A model generated the notes under the pieces. That model was given only the letters and a program-made list of their open reading frames with translations. It was not told the DNA's origin and did not search any database. 64,000 nucleotides of DNA from Paenibacillus_E sp052115445. GTDB taxonomy: Bacteria > Bacillota > Bacilli > Paenibacillales > NBRC-103111. Made by a program: the position numbers and the translations under genes. The stretch spans positions 286,114 to 350,113 of the forward strand of contig NZ_JBFRGR010000005.1 in NCBI RefSeq assembly GCF_052115445.1, read 5' to 3'. Within the stretch, counting starts at the first letter, position 1. Each line of letters starts with the position of its first letter. Positions 8,014 through 16,646 of the stretch are shown in pieces.

Positions 8014-8895
8014 ATGCATAAACATAACTATTGGGGCTATATTTTCACGCTTCCTTTTACGATTGGCCTTCTCGTCTTCACGGTGTTTCCCGTCGTCTTC
8101 TCGGGGTATATCTCGTTCGCCGAATGGGATTTGTTTAATCCGCCTAAGTGGGTCGGGCTTGCTAACTGGAAGGATGTATTCGGGGAGAAAGTATATTGGA
8201 TCGCGCTCCGAAACGTGTTGTACTTCGCACTTATTTTTGTCCCGTTGCAGACGTTGCTGGCGCTTGTGATCGCCCACCTGCTGAACCAGGGGCTCCGAGG
8301 TCAAGCGCTGCTCAGGCTGTTTTATTTTCTCCCTGTCGTAACGCCTTGGATGGCTGCAGGGGTGATATGGGCATGGATCTTCAATACGCAATATGGGGTG
8401 CTGAACTGGACGCTCTCGCTTGTTCATATTCCGGCTGTCAAATGGATCTCTAGCATGGACTGGTGGGTCGTCATCGGAAGCATCGCGCTCGTCAACGTGT
8501 GGAAGGGCGTCGGTTCCTCGATGATTTTATTGTTGGCTGGTTTACAAACTGTTTCCAAGGATATGAAAGAAGCGGCACAAATCGACGGAGCGAGCAATTG
8601 GAATTATTTTATCCGAATTGTGTTTCCTCTCGTCTCGCCGATGATCTATATGGTGTTGATCTTGTCCACGATTTCGGCTTTCCAGGCATTCGACGTGTTC
8701 CTTAGTATGTTTGGATCGCTGCTCGCTAACGTACCGGAACGTGCTTTGGTTCCTAATATGCTGATTTTTGGGCAAGCGATGCAGCAGTTCAAGATGGGGA
8801 CGGCTTCTGCGGGCGCATGGGCTTTGTTTGCGATTATTTTGACCATTACGTTATTCCAGCGCTACTTCGAGAAAAGGTGGGTGCACTATGACTGA
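8014..8895 (+). CDS. Sugar ABC transporter permease, MalF type
   Basis: This is an inner-membrane channel subunit of 293 residues with about six hydrophobic helices; the first (IFTLPFTIGLLVFTVFPVVF) follows a short basic N-terminus. The cytoplasmic EAA loop, which contacts the ATPase, is visible as EAAQIDGASNWNYFIRIVFP (about residues 186-205). The start ATG 8014 follows AAAGGTGG; the in-frame ATG at 7984 lies inside the repeat element and is less likely. The 3' end overlaps the next permease by eight bases, implying translational coupling. It pairs with the MalG-type subunit and the lipoprotein at 6357. Confidence 0.92.
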   Translation: MHKHNYWGYIFTLPFTIGLLVFTVFPVVFSGYISFAEWDLFNPPKWVGLANWKDVFGEKVYWIALRNVLYFALIFVPLQTLLALVIAHLLNQGLRGQALLRLFYFLPVVTPWMAAGVIWAWIFNTQYGVLNWTLSLVHIPAVKWISSMDWWVVIGSIALVNVWKGVGSSMILLLAGLQTVSKDMKEAAQIDGASNWNYFIRIVFPLVSPMIYMVLILSTISAFQAFDVFLSMFGSLLANVPERALVPNMLIFGQAMQQFKMGTASAGAWALFAIILTITLFQRYFEKRWVHYD

Positions 8896-9718
8896 TAACC
8901 GCGCAATCGGCAAAATCGTATCCTATATCCTCCTGTTTCTTGGGGCGCTGGTGATGCTGTTTCCGTTCCTCTGGATGGTGTCCACTTCGCTGAAGACAGT
9001 AGGAGCACTTAGCGCAATGCCGCCCCAGCTCATTCCTAAACCGCTCACTTTCGAGGCGTATAAAGAAGTTTGGGACAAAGTCAATTTCGGTCGCTATACC
9101 GTGAACAGTGTGTTGCTTGTCATTGTCGATATGTTGGGTACCCTGCTCTCCTGTTCGTTCGTTGCGTTCGGTCTGGCGATGTACGAGTTCAAGCTGCGCA
9201 AGCCGTTGTATATCGCGATGTTGGCGACGCTAATGATTCCGACGCAAGTTACGCTTGTCCCAAGTTATTTTATTTGGAAATCATTCCATGCGCTTGATAC
9301 GTATTATCCCTTGATTATTCCTAGCTTTCTCGGCGGGGCATTCGGTATTTTCCTGATGCATCAATATTTTAAATCGCTCCCTAAGGAGTTGTATGAAGCC
9401 GCTGTCGTCGATGGGTACAGTCCGCCAAGAATTTTTACAAAAATATATTTACCCTTGAGCAAGCCAGCGTTGTCCGCACTCGGCGTGTTTACGTTTATGG
9501 GTGTGTGGAATAACGCGATGGGACCGCTCATCTATTTGCAAAATAAAGCGCTGTACACGCTCCCGATCGGCCTGCTTTATTTGAGAAACGACTCGAATAT
9601 TAGTCAGACGGTCATTATGGCGGGAGCTGTGATTGTGACGATTCCGGTTATTATCGTGTACTTAGCCGCGCAGAAACAATTCATTCAGGGCATCGCGTCG
9701 ACGGGGTTGAAAGGATGA
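8888..9718 (+). CDS. Sugar ABC transporter permease, MalG type
   Basis: This is the second channel subunit, with 276 residues and about six membrane helices. The EAA loop EAAVVDGYSPPRIFTKIYLP (about residues 168-187) and the C-terminal GLKG end are typical of MalG/AraQ-type permeases. The start overlaps the MalF gene and the stop overlaps the esterase start (ATGA), so the three are translated as one unit. An intact paralogue of this gene, apart from one frameshift, lies at 13136, so the transporter set was once duplicated. Confidence 0.92.
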   Translation: MTDNRAIGKIVSYILLFLGALVMLFPFLWMVSTSLKTVGALSAMPPQLIPKPLTFEAYKEVWDKVNFGRYTVNSVLLVIVDMLGTLLSCSFVAFGLAMYEFKLRKPLYIAMLATLMIPTQVTLVPSYFIWKSFHALDTYYPLIIPSFLGGAFGIFLMHQYFKSLPKELYEAAVVDGYSPPRIFTKIYLPLSKPALSALGVFTFMGVWNNAMGPLIYLQNKALYTLPIGLLYLRNDSNISQTVIMAGAVIVTIPVIIVYLAAQKQFIQGIASTGLKG

Positions 9719-11718
9719 AAATCACCGATTTGGAGACGTGGCGCTTGCGGGATTTCGATGTGAAAGATCAGCTTCGGCAGTATGTGTACAGCCGATCGTT
9801 GGCCGCTTTCGCCGCAGGCGATCGCGACCGGGACGCCATTGTGACGCAGGAGCAATTGGAGACGCGCAGGAAGACGATGCGAGCGAAGCTGCTGGAGCAG
9901 CTTGGCGGGTTGCCGTCATCCGACGCAGCGCTCGAACCTTGTGTGACCGAGACGGTTGCTTTTGCAGAATACCGGGTAGAAAAAATCGTCTTTCAAGCTC
10001 GCCCGCAAACGTATGTGACGGCTAATCTTTACGTTCCTGATGACGTTCGCTCCCCGCGAGGCGCAGTTGTGTTTGCTTGTGGGCATGACATGTTAGCGAA
10101 GCATAGCATTGAATATCAGAACGCGTGCCAATATCTTGTCGGGGCCGGGCTGATCGTTATGGCGATCGATCCGATCGGCCAAGGGGAACGGCTAAGTTAC
10201 TACGATCCCGAGACGAAGCAAACAACAGTCGGCTGGGGGACGGGTGAGCATGAGCATGCCGGTGAGCAATGCTGGCCGCTTGGAGACGGGATTGCGCGAT
10301 ATTTTCTTCACGACATGATGCGGGCGATCGATTATTTGGTTACCCGACCCGAGGTCGATTCTGGCAAAATCGGCATCACCGGTAATTCCGGCGGCGGCAT
10401 GCAAACGTGCATGGCGATGCTGGTCGACGACCTGATCGCGGCGGCAGCGCCGGGCACGTTCCTGTCGAGCCGGGAAGCGATTATGCTGTCCGGTAAGCCC
10501 CAGGATGCGGAACAAATTTGGCCGGGCATGACCGCCATCGGCTTCGATCACGAGGATAGCTTGCTGGCGATGGCGCCGCGTCCGGTGCTGGTACTCGCTT
10601 CGACGGACGATTTTTTTCCGATCGAAGGGACGCGAAGGACTGTGGAGCGGGCTCGGCGGTTTTGGGCAATGTGTGGCCACGCTGACGGGCTTGAGTTGTT
10701 CGAGGACGAGGCGGTGCACAAGTACACCGAGCATCATGCGCAAGCAGCGGCGATGTTCTTCGCGAAGCATTTGAACGGCGAAGCTCGCTCTGTTCGTCAT
10801 GTGCGGCCAGCCTTGGCGGAGCCTTCCCTGCTATGGTGTACGGCGAGCGGTCAGGTGAAGAGTGACTACGCGGATACGCGGACTATATGGGAGGAAAATC
10901 GTGATCGCGCCGCTGAACTGGCAGTGATGCGGAGCAGGCTGTCCGAACAGGAACGCGAGCTCCAGGCCAGAAGCTGGCTGAAACAGAAAGTATTCGATGG
11001 TAGGTATGCGGTGTCGCTGAACGACAACGTAATGGGCGGCAGGCGTACGGTGCCGCTAAACCCCCGCTATCTCGCGTTACCGCTGGCGGATGAGCAATTG
11101 CGTGTGCGCAGCGTCTTCTGGCGAAGCCAGGAGCTGTTGTTCAGTCATGCGCTCGTATTCCGCAATGTGCAGCAGGGCGATGCGAGCCTCCCAGTTACAA
11201 TCGCCGTCTGGAACGGCGGAACTTCACGGCTGCAGCCGCATATGCCGTGGATTCGCGAGCAATGTGCTGGCGGACGCATCGTTATGGTGCTTGATGTGGC
11301 GGGAGCCGGGGCGCTGGCGCCGAACCCGGTTAACACGTTCCCGGTAGACGCACCGTTCGGCACGATTCACAAGCTGGCGATGGACTTGTTCTGGCTCGAT
11401 GACAGCTTGGCGGCGCTGCGGACATTCGATGTTTTGAGGGCGCTCGATATGGCTGAGTGTCTAAGAGGATGCGTACACGCGGACGATGATATTCACGTGT
11501 ATACGCATGGGACGTTCAGTGTGTACGCCCAATTGGCGGCGGGCTTGGATCGCCGTGTGGCGAAGCTCGAGGTAGTCGGGGGCTGCCACAGCGTGAGTGA
11601 ATGGGTGCAGGAGCGCCATTATGACATACAGGACCGTGTCGCGACGATCATGCCGGGCATGCTGCGTTATTTGGACTTGCCGGATTTGCACGACTGGAGA
11701 GACAGTGAGTTGGATTAG
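9715..11718 (+). CDS. Two-part protein with an N-terminal alpha/beta-hydrolase (carbohydrate-esterase-like) domain
   Basis: This 667-residue protein has no signal peptide, so it probably acts on imported material. Residues about 85-360 form an acetyl-xylan-esterase/dienelactone-hydrolase type domain. The motif DPIGQGER is followed by the nucleophile elbow GNSGGG (Ser225); candidate acid residues are Asp298/299 and the base is His335 in EAVHKYTEHH. The second half (about 380-667) has a weaker hydrolase-like layout and no obvious catalytic elbow, so it may be a degenerate duplicate. It is coupled to the permease by an ATGA overlap and followed by an oxidoreductase. It probably removes acetyl or other ester groups from imported sugars. 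A glucuronoyl esterase role is possible but unproven. Confidence 0.8.
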   Translation: MKITDLETWRLRDFDVKDQLRQYVYSRSLAAFAAGDRDRDAIVTQEQLETRRKTMRAKLLEQLGGLPSSDAALEPCVTETVAFAEYRVEKIVFQARPQTYVTANLYVPDDVRSPRGAVVFACGHDMLAKHSIEYQNACQYLVGAGLIVMAIDPIGQGERLSYYDPETKQTTVGWGTGEHEHAGEQCWPLGDGIARYFLHDMMRAIDYLVTRPEVDSGKIGITGNSGGGMQTCMAMLVDDLIAAAAPGTFLSSREAIMLSGKPQDAEQIWPGMTAIGFDHEDSLLAMAPRPVLVLASTDDFFPIEGTRRTVERARRFWAMCGHADGLELFEDEAVHKYTEHHAQAAAMFFAKHLNGEARSVRHVRPALAEPSLLWCTASGQVKSDYADTRTIWEENRDRAAELAVMRSRLSEQERELQARSWLKQKVFDGRYAVSLNDNVMGGRRTVPLNPRYLALPLADEQLRVRSVFWRSQELLFSHALVFRNVQQGDASLPVTIAVWNGGTSRLQPHMPWIREQCAGGRIVMVLDVAGAGALAPNPVNTFPVDAPFGTIHKLAMDLFWLDDSLAALRTFDVLRALDMAECLRGCVHADDDIHVYTHGTFSVYAQLAAGLDRRVAKLEVVGGCHSVSEWVQERHYDIQDRVATIMPGMLRYLDLPDLHDWRDSELD

Positions 11719-11749
11719 ATTTAGATTTAGAGAAAAGGGAGAAACCGCC

Positions 11750-12997
11750 ATGAAAAAATACGTCATCATAGGGGCCGGCGGTCGAGCGCTCAGCATGTTC
11801 GCAAGACCGCTTGTCACGGAACTGAAACCTTTTGCCGATCTGGTTGGGGTATGCGACATTAATCCGGTTCGGGCGAGCGTTTTGAGCGAGCAAGCCGGGA
11901 ACGTGCCGGTGTTTGACGATTTCGACGTGATGCTTGCGGCAACGAAGCCGGACGCGGTGATCGTTACGACGCCTGACAGCTTGCATCACGAATACATTAT
12001 TCGGACGCTGGAGGCGGGCTGCAACGCGATCTCCGAGAAGCCGATGACGACGGACGCGGAGAAGTGCCGCGCGATCATTGAGGCGGAGCAACGGACGGGT
12101 CGCAAAGTCATCGTCACGTTCAACTGCCGGTTTATGCCGTATGTTGTCCGGATCAAGGAGTTGCTGAAGGAAGGCGCGATCGGCGACATCCTGCACGTAA
12201 CCTTGAACTGGTCGCTTGATACGGATCATGGTGCGGATTATTTTCGGCGCTGGCATCGGCAGATGAGCAATAGCGGCGGTCTGCTTATCCACAAGTCGAC
12301 GCATCATTTCGACATGGTCAATTGGTGGTTGGACGACGAGCCGGACACAGTTTATGCCAACGGGGCGCGGCTGTTCTACGGTCCGACCCGCGAACAGCGC
12401 GGCCATACGTGCTCGACTTGTGCGCATACGAGCACATGCGATTTTTACTACGATGTCACAGCCGATCCGTTTACGAAATCGTTCTATAAGGATGCAGAAG
12501 CGCATGACGGGTATTTCCGGGATCAGTGCGTGTTCGGAGAGGACATTGATATTTATGACACGATGTCGCTAAATGTCAAGTATAAGAAGGGGACGCAACT
12601 ATCGTATTCGCTCAACGCCTATAGCCCTTATGAGGGTTGGAGGGCAACGTTCGTCGGCACGAAAGGCCGAATCGAGGCGGAGGATTATCATAGCGGCCTT
12701 GGCTTGCAAGAACCGAACAATGTGATCCGTATTTTCAATCGCGCGGGAGAATTGCTGACCATGCAAGCCGCTAAAGCAACCGGCGCTCATGGCGGCGGCG
12801 ACCAGCGTTTGCGGCGGATGATTTTTGCTGGCGACTTGGCAGACCCACTTGGTCAAATGGCTGGCTCGCATGCGGGAGCGATGTCTATGTTGATCGGCGC
12901 GGCGGCCAACGTCTCGATTGCGAGCGGAGAGCAAGTCGCGATCGGGGATTTGCGGCAGAGTTCTCTTCGCCCGATATCGTCTCGGATCAGAAGCTGA
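11750..12997 (+). CDS. Gfo/Idh/MocA-family oxidoreductase (3), with a chimeric C-terminus
   Basis: This 415-residue protein is closely related to gene 1. It shares GAGGRAL near the start, SEKPMTTD, DHGADYFRRWH and HKSTHHFD. The cysteine cluster is Cys221, 224, 230 and 260. The start ATG 11750 follows AAAAGGGAG. Homology to gene 1 ends at GDLRQ (about residue 403). The last dozen residues (SSLRPISSRIRS) are an out-of-frame reading of a MalF-type permease tail, so the natural stop has been lost in a deletion. The catalytic part seems complete, so the enzyme may still work. It lies 31 bp after the esterase and is probably in that operon. Confidence 0.87.
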   Translation: MKKYVIIGAGGRALSMFARPLVTELKPFADLVGVCDINPVRASVLSEQAGNVPVFDDFDVMLAATKPDAVIVTTPDSLHHEYIIRTLEAGCNAISEKPMTTDAEKCRAIIEAEQRTGRKVIVTFNCRFMPYVVRIKELLKEGAIGDILHVTLNWSLDTDHGADYFRRWHRQMSNSGGLLIHKSTHHFDMVNWWLDDEPDTVYANGARLFYGPTREQRGHTCSTCAHTSTCDFYYDVTADPFTKSFYKDAEAHDGYFRDQCVFGEDIDIYDTMSLNVKYKKGTQLSYSLNAYSPYEGWRATFVGTKGRIEAEDYHSGLGLQEPNNVIRIFNRAGELLTMQAAKATGAHGGGDQRLRRMIFAGDLADPLGQMAGSHAGAMSMLIGAAANVSIASGEQVAIGDLRQSSLRPISSRIRS

Positions 12998-13143
12998 CTC
13001 CAAACATCCTGATTTACAGGGATGCCTTCCTGACATCGAAAATGGGCTACGCTTCCGCCATGTCCTGGGCGTTGTTCGCGTTGATCATCTCGGTTACGCT
13101 CGTGCAGAAATGGTTTGAGAAGAGGTGGGTTCATTATGAGTAA
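12955..13143 (+). pseudogene. C-terminal remnant of a MalF-type ABC permease
   Basis: In the frame ending with TAA 13141-13143, the DNA encodes the last 60 or so residues of a permease: FSSPDIVSDQKLTPNIL, then MGYASAMSWALFALIIS, then EKRWVHYE. This aligns with the C-terminus of the intact permease at 8014 (PNMLIF, then AGAWALFAIIL, then EKRWVHYD). The N-terminal three quarters are missing, and the fragment overlaps the 3' end of the oxidoreductase gene. A deletion has joined the two. It probably also removed a binding-protein gene, if the locus matched the one at 6357. Confidence 0.85.
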
Positions 13144-13967
13144 ACGGATTTCATGGAAGAACGGAATCATTCATATTCTGTTGATCATTGGCGGGCTCGT
13201 GATGCTGATGCCGTTCTATTGGATGGTCGCCACCTCGCTCAAGTCAAGTGGAAACGTGATGAAGCTACCTCCGCAGTGGATTCCGAATCCGATCGATTGG
13301 AGCTTTTATTCGACGGTATGGATCAAGGTGGACTTTGCGCGCTATATGCTCAACAGCTTTTTCATCGTCACGCTTGATATTATCGGCACCCTGCTGTCTT
13401 GCGCGATGGTTGCTTTCGGTTTGGCGATGTTCAACTTCAGGCTGAAAAAACCGCTCTATCTCGCGATGCTTTCCACGCTCATGCTGCCGGCGCAGGTGAC
13501 GATGATACCGGGCTATTTCATTTGGAAATCGCTTGGCGGGCTTGACACGTATATGCCGCTTATCGTTCCGAGCTTCCTGGCCGGCGCGTTCGGCATTTTC
13601 CTGTTACATCAGTTTTACAAAAACGTGCCGAGAGAACTGTTCGAAGCGATGACGATCGACGGCTGCGGACCTTGGTGGGTGCTGTGGCGTATCTATTTTC
13701 CATTGTCGCGTTCGGCCTTGTCGGCGCTCGGGGTATTTACGTTCATGGGCGTTTGGAGCAATACGATGGGGCCGCTCTTATACCTGCATGACAAAAAAGA
13801 TGTTTACGCTGCCGCTCGGCCTGCTCTTCCTGAGTAACGACGTCGGCGTTGAGCCCCAGCTGCTAATGGCCGGCGCGGTGATCGTCACGATTCCGGTCAT
13901 TATTATTTTCATCATCGCGCAAAAGCTGTTCGTAGAGGGGATCGCTTCTACCGGGCTGAAAGGGTAA
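13136..13967 (+). pseudogene. MalG-type ABC permease with a +1 frameshift in an A6 run
   Basis: The first 221 or so residues read normally from ATG 13136, with the EAA loop EAMTIDGCGPWWVLWRIYFP. After LYLHDKK the frame is lost at the run of six A (13793-13798) and stops at 13835-13837. With one A fewer, the frame continues as KMFTLPLGLLFLS, then LLMAGAVIVTIPVIIIF, to GIASTGLKG and a stop at 13965-13967. That matches the intact paralogue at 8888 throughout. The extra base may be a real mutation, an assembly error or a slippage site. The start overlaps the permease remnant, as in the intact copy. With its MalF partner gone, the transporter is unlikely to function. Confidence 0.82.
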
Positions 13968-14319
13968 ACGTGCGATGCAAACAAGCTCCGCTTCGTGCTG
14001 TGATTGGAAGCGTAATAGGGAGTGCGGTTCTTCATGCAAGAACGCAGGCTTCATGTAATCCCGAATATAGGGATGCCTTGATTCGAATGGTCTTCCAAGA
14101 AGACTGAGGTTCCATTCAGGACAAAGACATGGAAGTTACTGGCTGTTTCCGGAATGGGATGGTTGGTTTCCCCGTGTCTAAATCATAAATGAAAGGAGAT
14201 CATTCCGCATCCTGAGCGGAACAAACGACGAATCATCGGTGAATCGCCCCCTGAATCCACATTTGAAAAATCGCCTTTAACAAAATCACTTTCATTCATA
14301 TTCATAGGAGGGATAAAAC
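13968..14319. other. Intergenic region without a recognisable gene
   Basis: These 352 bp hold no supported coding sequence. A nested hairpin at about 14085-14117 (GAATGG with CCATTC outside, GTCTTC with GAAGAC inside) could be a weak terminator or a structured leader. The ribosome site AGGAGGG precedes the next gene. Confidence 0.5.
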
Positions 14320-16497
14320 ATGCCGAGCGATACGTTCGAATCTGATTCGGGTATGCAACAGGCGGGAATTGAAAATAGAATTAGCCGGAGGAAACTAATT
14401 GCTTCCATCGGTATTGTAGGTGCAGCGACTGTGGCTTCAACCATGTTCGGACAAAAAAGCGTGTTCGGAAATGGTAATGGTAATGGAAATACGGTGACGC
14501 AATCAGTTTACGGTTCGGGCGTTGGTTGGGCTGGTACCTGTTGCATCCCTATTAAATTGGCCGATTTGAGAGCCAGTTCAGAACCGCTGTCCGACGATTT
14601 GTATTACATAACGGATGCCGGACAAGAAGGACATTTTATTGGCGATGCGTCCGATACGGTTTCGACTGATAATACGGGAACTGTTGTCGTCTCGGCATCC
14701 GGCGTCCGATACAAGCGCATCATTACTACGGATTTTGTGAATGTGAAATGGTTCGGCGCCAAGGGAGACGGGCTGACGGATGATACCGTGTTGGTTCAGA
14801 ACGCCGATAATACGGCCGCAGCATTGTCCAAACGTTTATATTTTCCATCAGGAACTTACATGACTTACGGATTATTGCTCCATACCTCGTGGTTCAGCTA
14901 CGAAGGAGCAACCGTAAAAAATAATTCGCCGGGATCCAATAGATACAACTTTTTGAGAATAACCGGACAAAACGGCATCGAAATCGCGGGATTGACGTTC
15001 GATGGAGCGGTAAGCCCGGATCCGGTGGCTTGGAGCAGTTCCAACTACGATTCTTTTACCGGTGCCCTTGCTTTTGTTGTATACAGCAGCAGTAACATTC
15101 ACCTGCAGCAGTGTGTATTCCAAAATAGCGTGATGTCGACGTTGAGGGTTGAAAGTTGTAATTCGGTTACGGTCGTCGATTGTACGATGAGAAAAGCCAG
15201 AGGAAATTTCGGTGACGCTGTTTACGTGGTCGGTAGCCGCAATGTCAAATTTGACCGCTGTTTGGCCGAAGACTATACGCGCATCGGGTTCGTCTCTGAA
15301 AGTAAGAGTACCAATCTGTCTTACTCGCAATGTTACGCTCGTTTCGGACATGATCAGTCCAAGCTTTACGGAGGAGGCGAATATAATACTGGATTTTGGG
15401 CCGAAAATTCGGAGAACGTAACGTATTCCCAATGCGTGGCCGAAAATAACACCCAAAGCGGCTTTACGGTAGCGCCGGGGGCCAACCGACTCCATGAATC
15501 GGCAGCGGCGGCTTTCGTGCTTGACTCTTGTATCGCTATCGATAATTTGTATGGGGTTATCGCAGACGATAGTCTGGCCAATTGTTTTTCAGTCACATGC
15601 TCCGGTTGTTACGTAACGGGCTCCAGATATGGAGTTGCGGTAAATGCGTGCCATCCGAACGATGTGGTGAGGCTGAATGAATGTTCGATCCAATTGCGCG
15701 TAAGCGCGCCCGGACAGCTGGCCGTGGGAATTATATGTAGCGGCAACGAATCTCAATCAACGATTCAAATCAGTAATTGCACGTTCGATCATAACGGAAT
15801 GGATATGAATGCATTCGCATCAAGTGCGTCATCCTCCGGAGATATCGTTGTGTACAATCAAGCCAAGTTTCATATGCATATCGACCGATGCACCTGCGTC
15901 GCCACTTCCGAACCGCTTTATTTGAAAGCGCTTAATGGTACTCCATTATTGAAAGCAGCGAATAGTTTCTTGGCGATTCCGATGCTCTTTAATTTTCTGG
16001 GGGCCTATTTTGACAATTGTAAGTTTTTGGGAAATAATCATGTATTTGGAGGTTTCTCTGCGACAGCTGAGATCCAATTTCACAAATGTTCCGTCTTCGG
16101 AGGAATGCATCTCACGACAACCGGACGGATCCTTTTTGATGATGTAAGGTTTGCTTTATCAGGCACACAAATGATATTCATTGCGAGAACAGCTGAAAAT
16201 AAAAATATACTTCTTGAATTTGTTAATTGCCGCTTTGAAAAGGATATCGATACTTCCGATTATATTGTCCGTATTCAAGAAGAAGGAACAATAAAGCCGA
16301 CTACGTTGTTCAAGGGTTGCGTTTTTTATAATGTAAATGATGTCATAACCTCGACTAATACGTTTGTTTGGATTGTCCGGGCAGGAACAAATTATTATTA
16401 CTCGGAGTGCTTTTCAGACGATACCGTGCAAAAACCTTTGAAAGTGAACACGTCGCTTACAATACCTTCCGGGAATGTGATGCTGGATCTCCATTAA
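14320..16497 (+). CDS. Tat-exported right-handed beta-helix (pectate-lyase-like) protein
   Basis: This 725-residue protein has the twin-arginine signal SRRKLIASIGIVGAATVAS (about residues 23-41), so it is probably exported folded. The entry to the beta-helix is the Pectate_lyase_3 type motif VKWFGAKGDGLTDDT (about residues 142-156), followed by LYFPSGTYM. About fifteen rungs rich in Asn, Cys and Val follow, for example FDRCLAED and YSQCVAENN. Such proteins cleave or bind acidic or sulfated polysaccharides, but no catalytic residues can be assigned. The Gly/Asn repeat GNGNGNGN follows the signal. It stands between the sugar-import cluster and a cell-wall-anchored enzyme and may process the same glycan. 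The start follows AGGAGGG. Confidence 0.8.
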   Translation: MPSDTFESDSGMQQAGIENRISRRKLIASIGIVGAATVASTMFGQKSVFGNGNGNGNTVTQSVYGSGVGWAGTCCIPIKLADLRASSEPLSDDLYYITDAGQEGHFIGDASDTVSTDNTGTVVVSASGVRYKRIITTDFVNVKWFGAKGDGLTDDTVLVQNADNTAAALSKRLYFPSGTYMTYGLLLHTSWFSYEGATVKNNSPGSNRYNFLRITGQNGIEIAGLTFDGAVSPDPVAWSSSNYDSFTGALAFVVYSSSNIHLQQCVFQNSVMSTLRVESCNSVTVVDCTMRKARGNFGDAVYVVGSRNVKFDRCLAEDYTRIGFVSESKSTNLSYSQCYARFGHDQSKLYGGGEYNTGFWAENSENVTYSQCVAENNTQSGFTVAPGANRLHESAAAAFVLDSCIAIDNLYGVIADDSLANCFSVTCSGCYVTGSRYGVAVNACHPNDVVRLNECSIQLRVSAPGQLAVGIICSGNESQSTIQISNCTFDHNGMDMNAFASSASSSGDIVVYNQAKFHMHIDRCTCVATSEPLYLKALNGTPLLKAANSFLAIPMLFNFLGAYFDNCKFLGNNHVFGGFSATAEIQFHKCSVFGGMHLTTTGRILFDDVRFALSGTQMIFIARTAENKNILLEFVNCRFEKDIDTSDYIVRIQEEGTIKPTTLFKGCVFYNVNDVITSTNTFVWIVRAGTNYYYSECFSDDTVQKPLKVNTSLTIPSGNVMLDLH

Positions 16498-16556
16498 ATC
16501 ATTCGATTTGGTTTGGTCCGTTTCGCTTGAAACAGTACTTTGAGGAGGAGGTGTAT

Positions 16557-16598
16557 ATGGAAGAAAGGGAAATTCGTTTTAATTGGCTTAATTTATAG
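16557..16598 (+). CDS. Possible 13-residue leader peptide upstream of the SLH-DUF4838 gene
   Basis: ATG 16557 is preceded by the very strong ribosome site GAGGAGGAGGTG and opens a 13-codon frame encoding MEEREIRFNWLNL. It lies 48 bp before the real start at 16647 and directly before the operator-like motif at 16613. It could be a translated leader, or the 5' end of a gene otherwise deleted. Function is unknown. Confidence 0.35.
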   Translation: MEEREIRFNWLNL

Positions 16599-16612
16599 GT
16601 TTTGCGGAATAA

Positions 16613-16632
16613 GGGAAATCGATTACTTAGAA
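16613..16632. promoter_or_regulatory. Variant of the AAAGAAATCGATTTCTTT operator upstream of the SLH-DUF4838 gene
   Basis: The site reads AAGGGAAATCGATTACTTAG and keeps the core AAATCGATT and a partial right arm. It is 14 bp upstream of the start codon at 16647. The matching site upstream of the second DUF4838 gene has the same position relative to its start. Confidence 0.5.
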
Positions 16633-16646
16633 ACGGGAGGTTCAAG

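Noticed and set aside
9722..10800. Several long open frames antisense to the esterase gene
   Set aside because: They arise from GC-rich codon bias opposite a gene with a clear catalytic motif; none has a domain signature.
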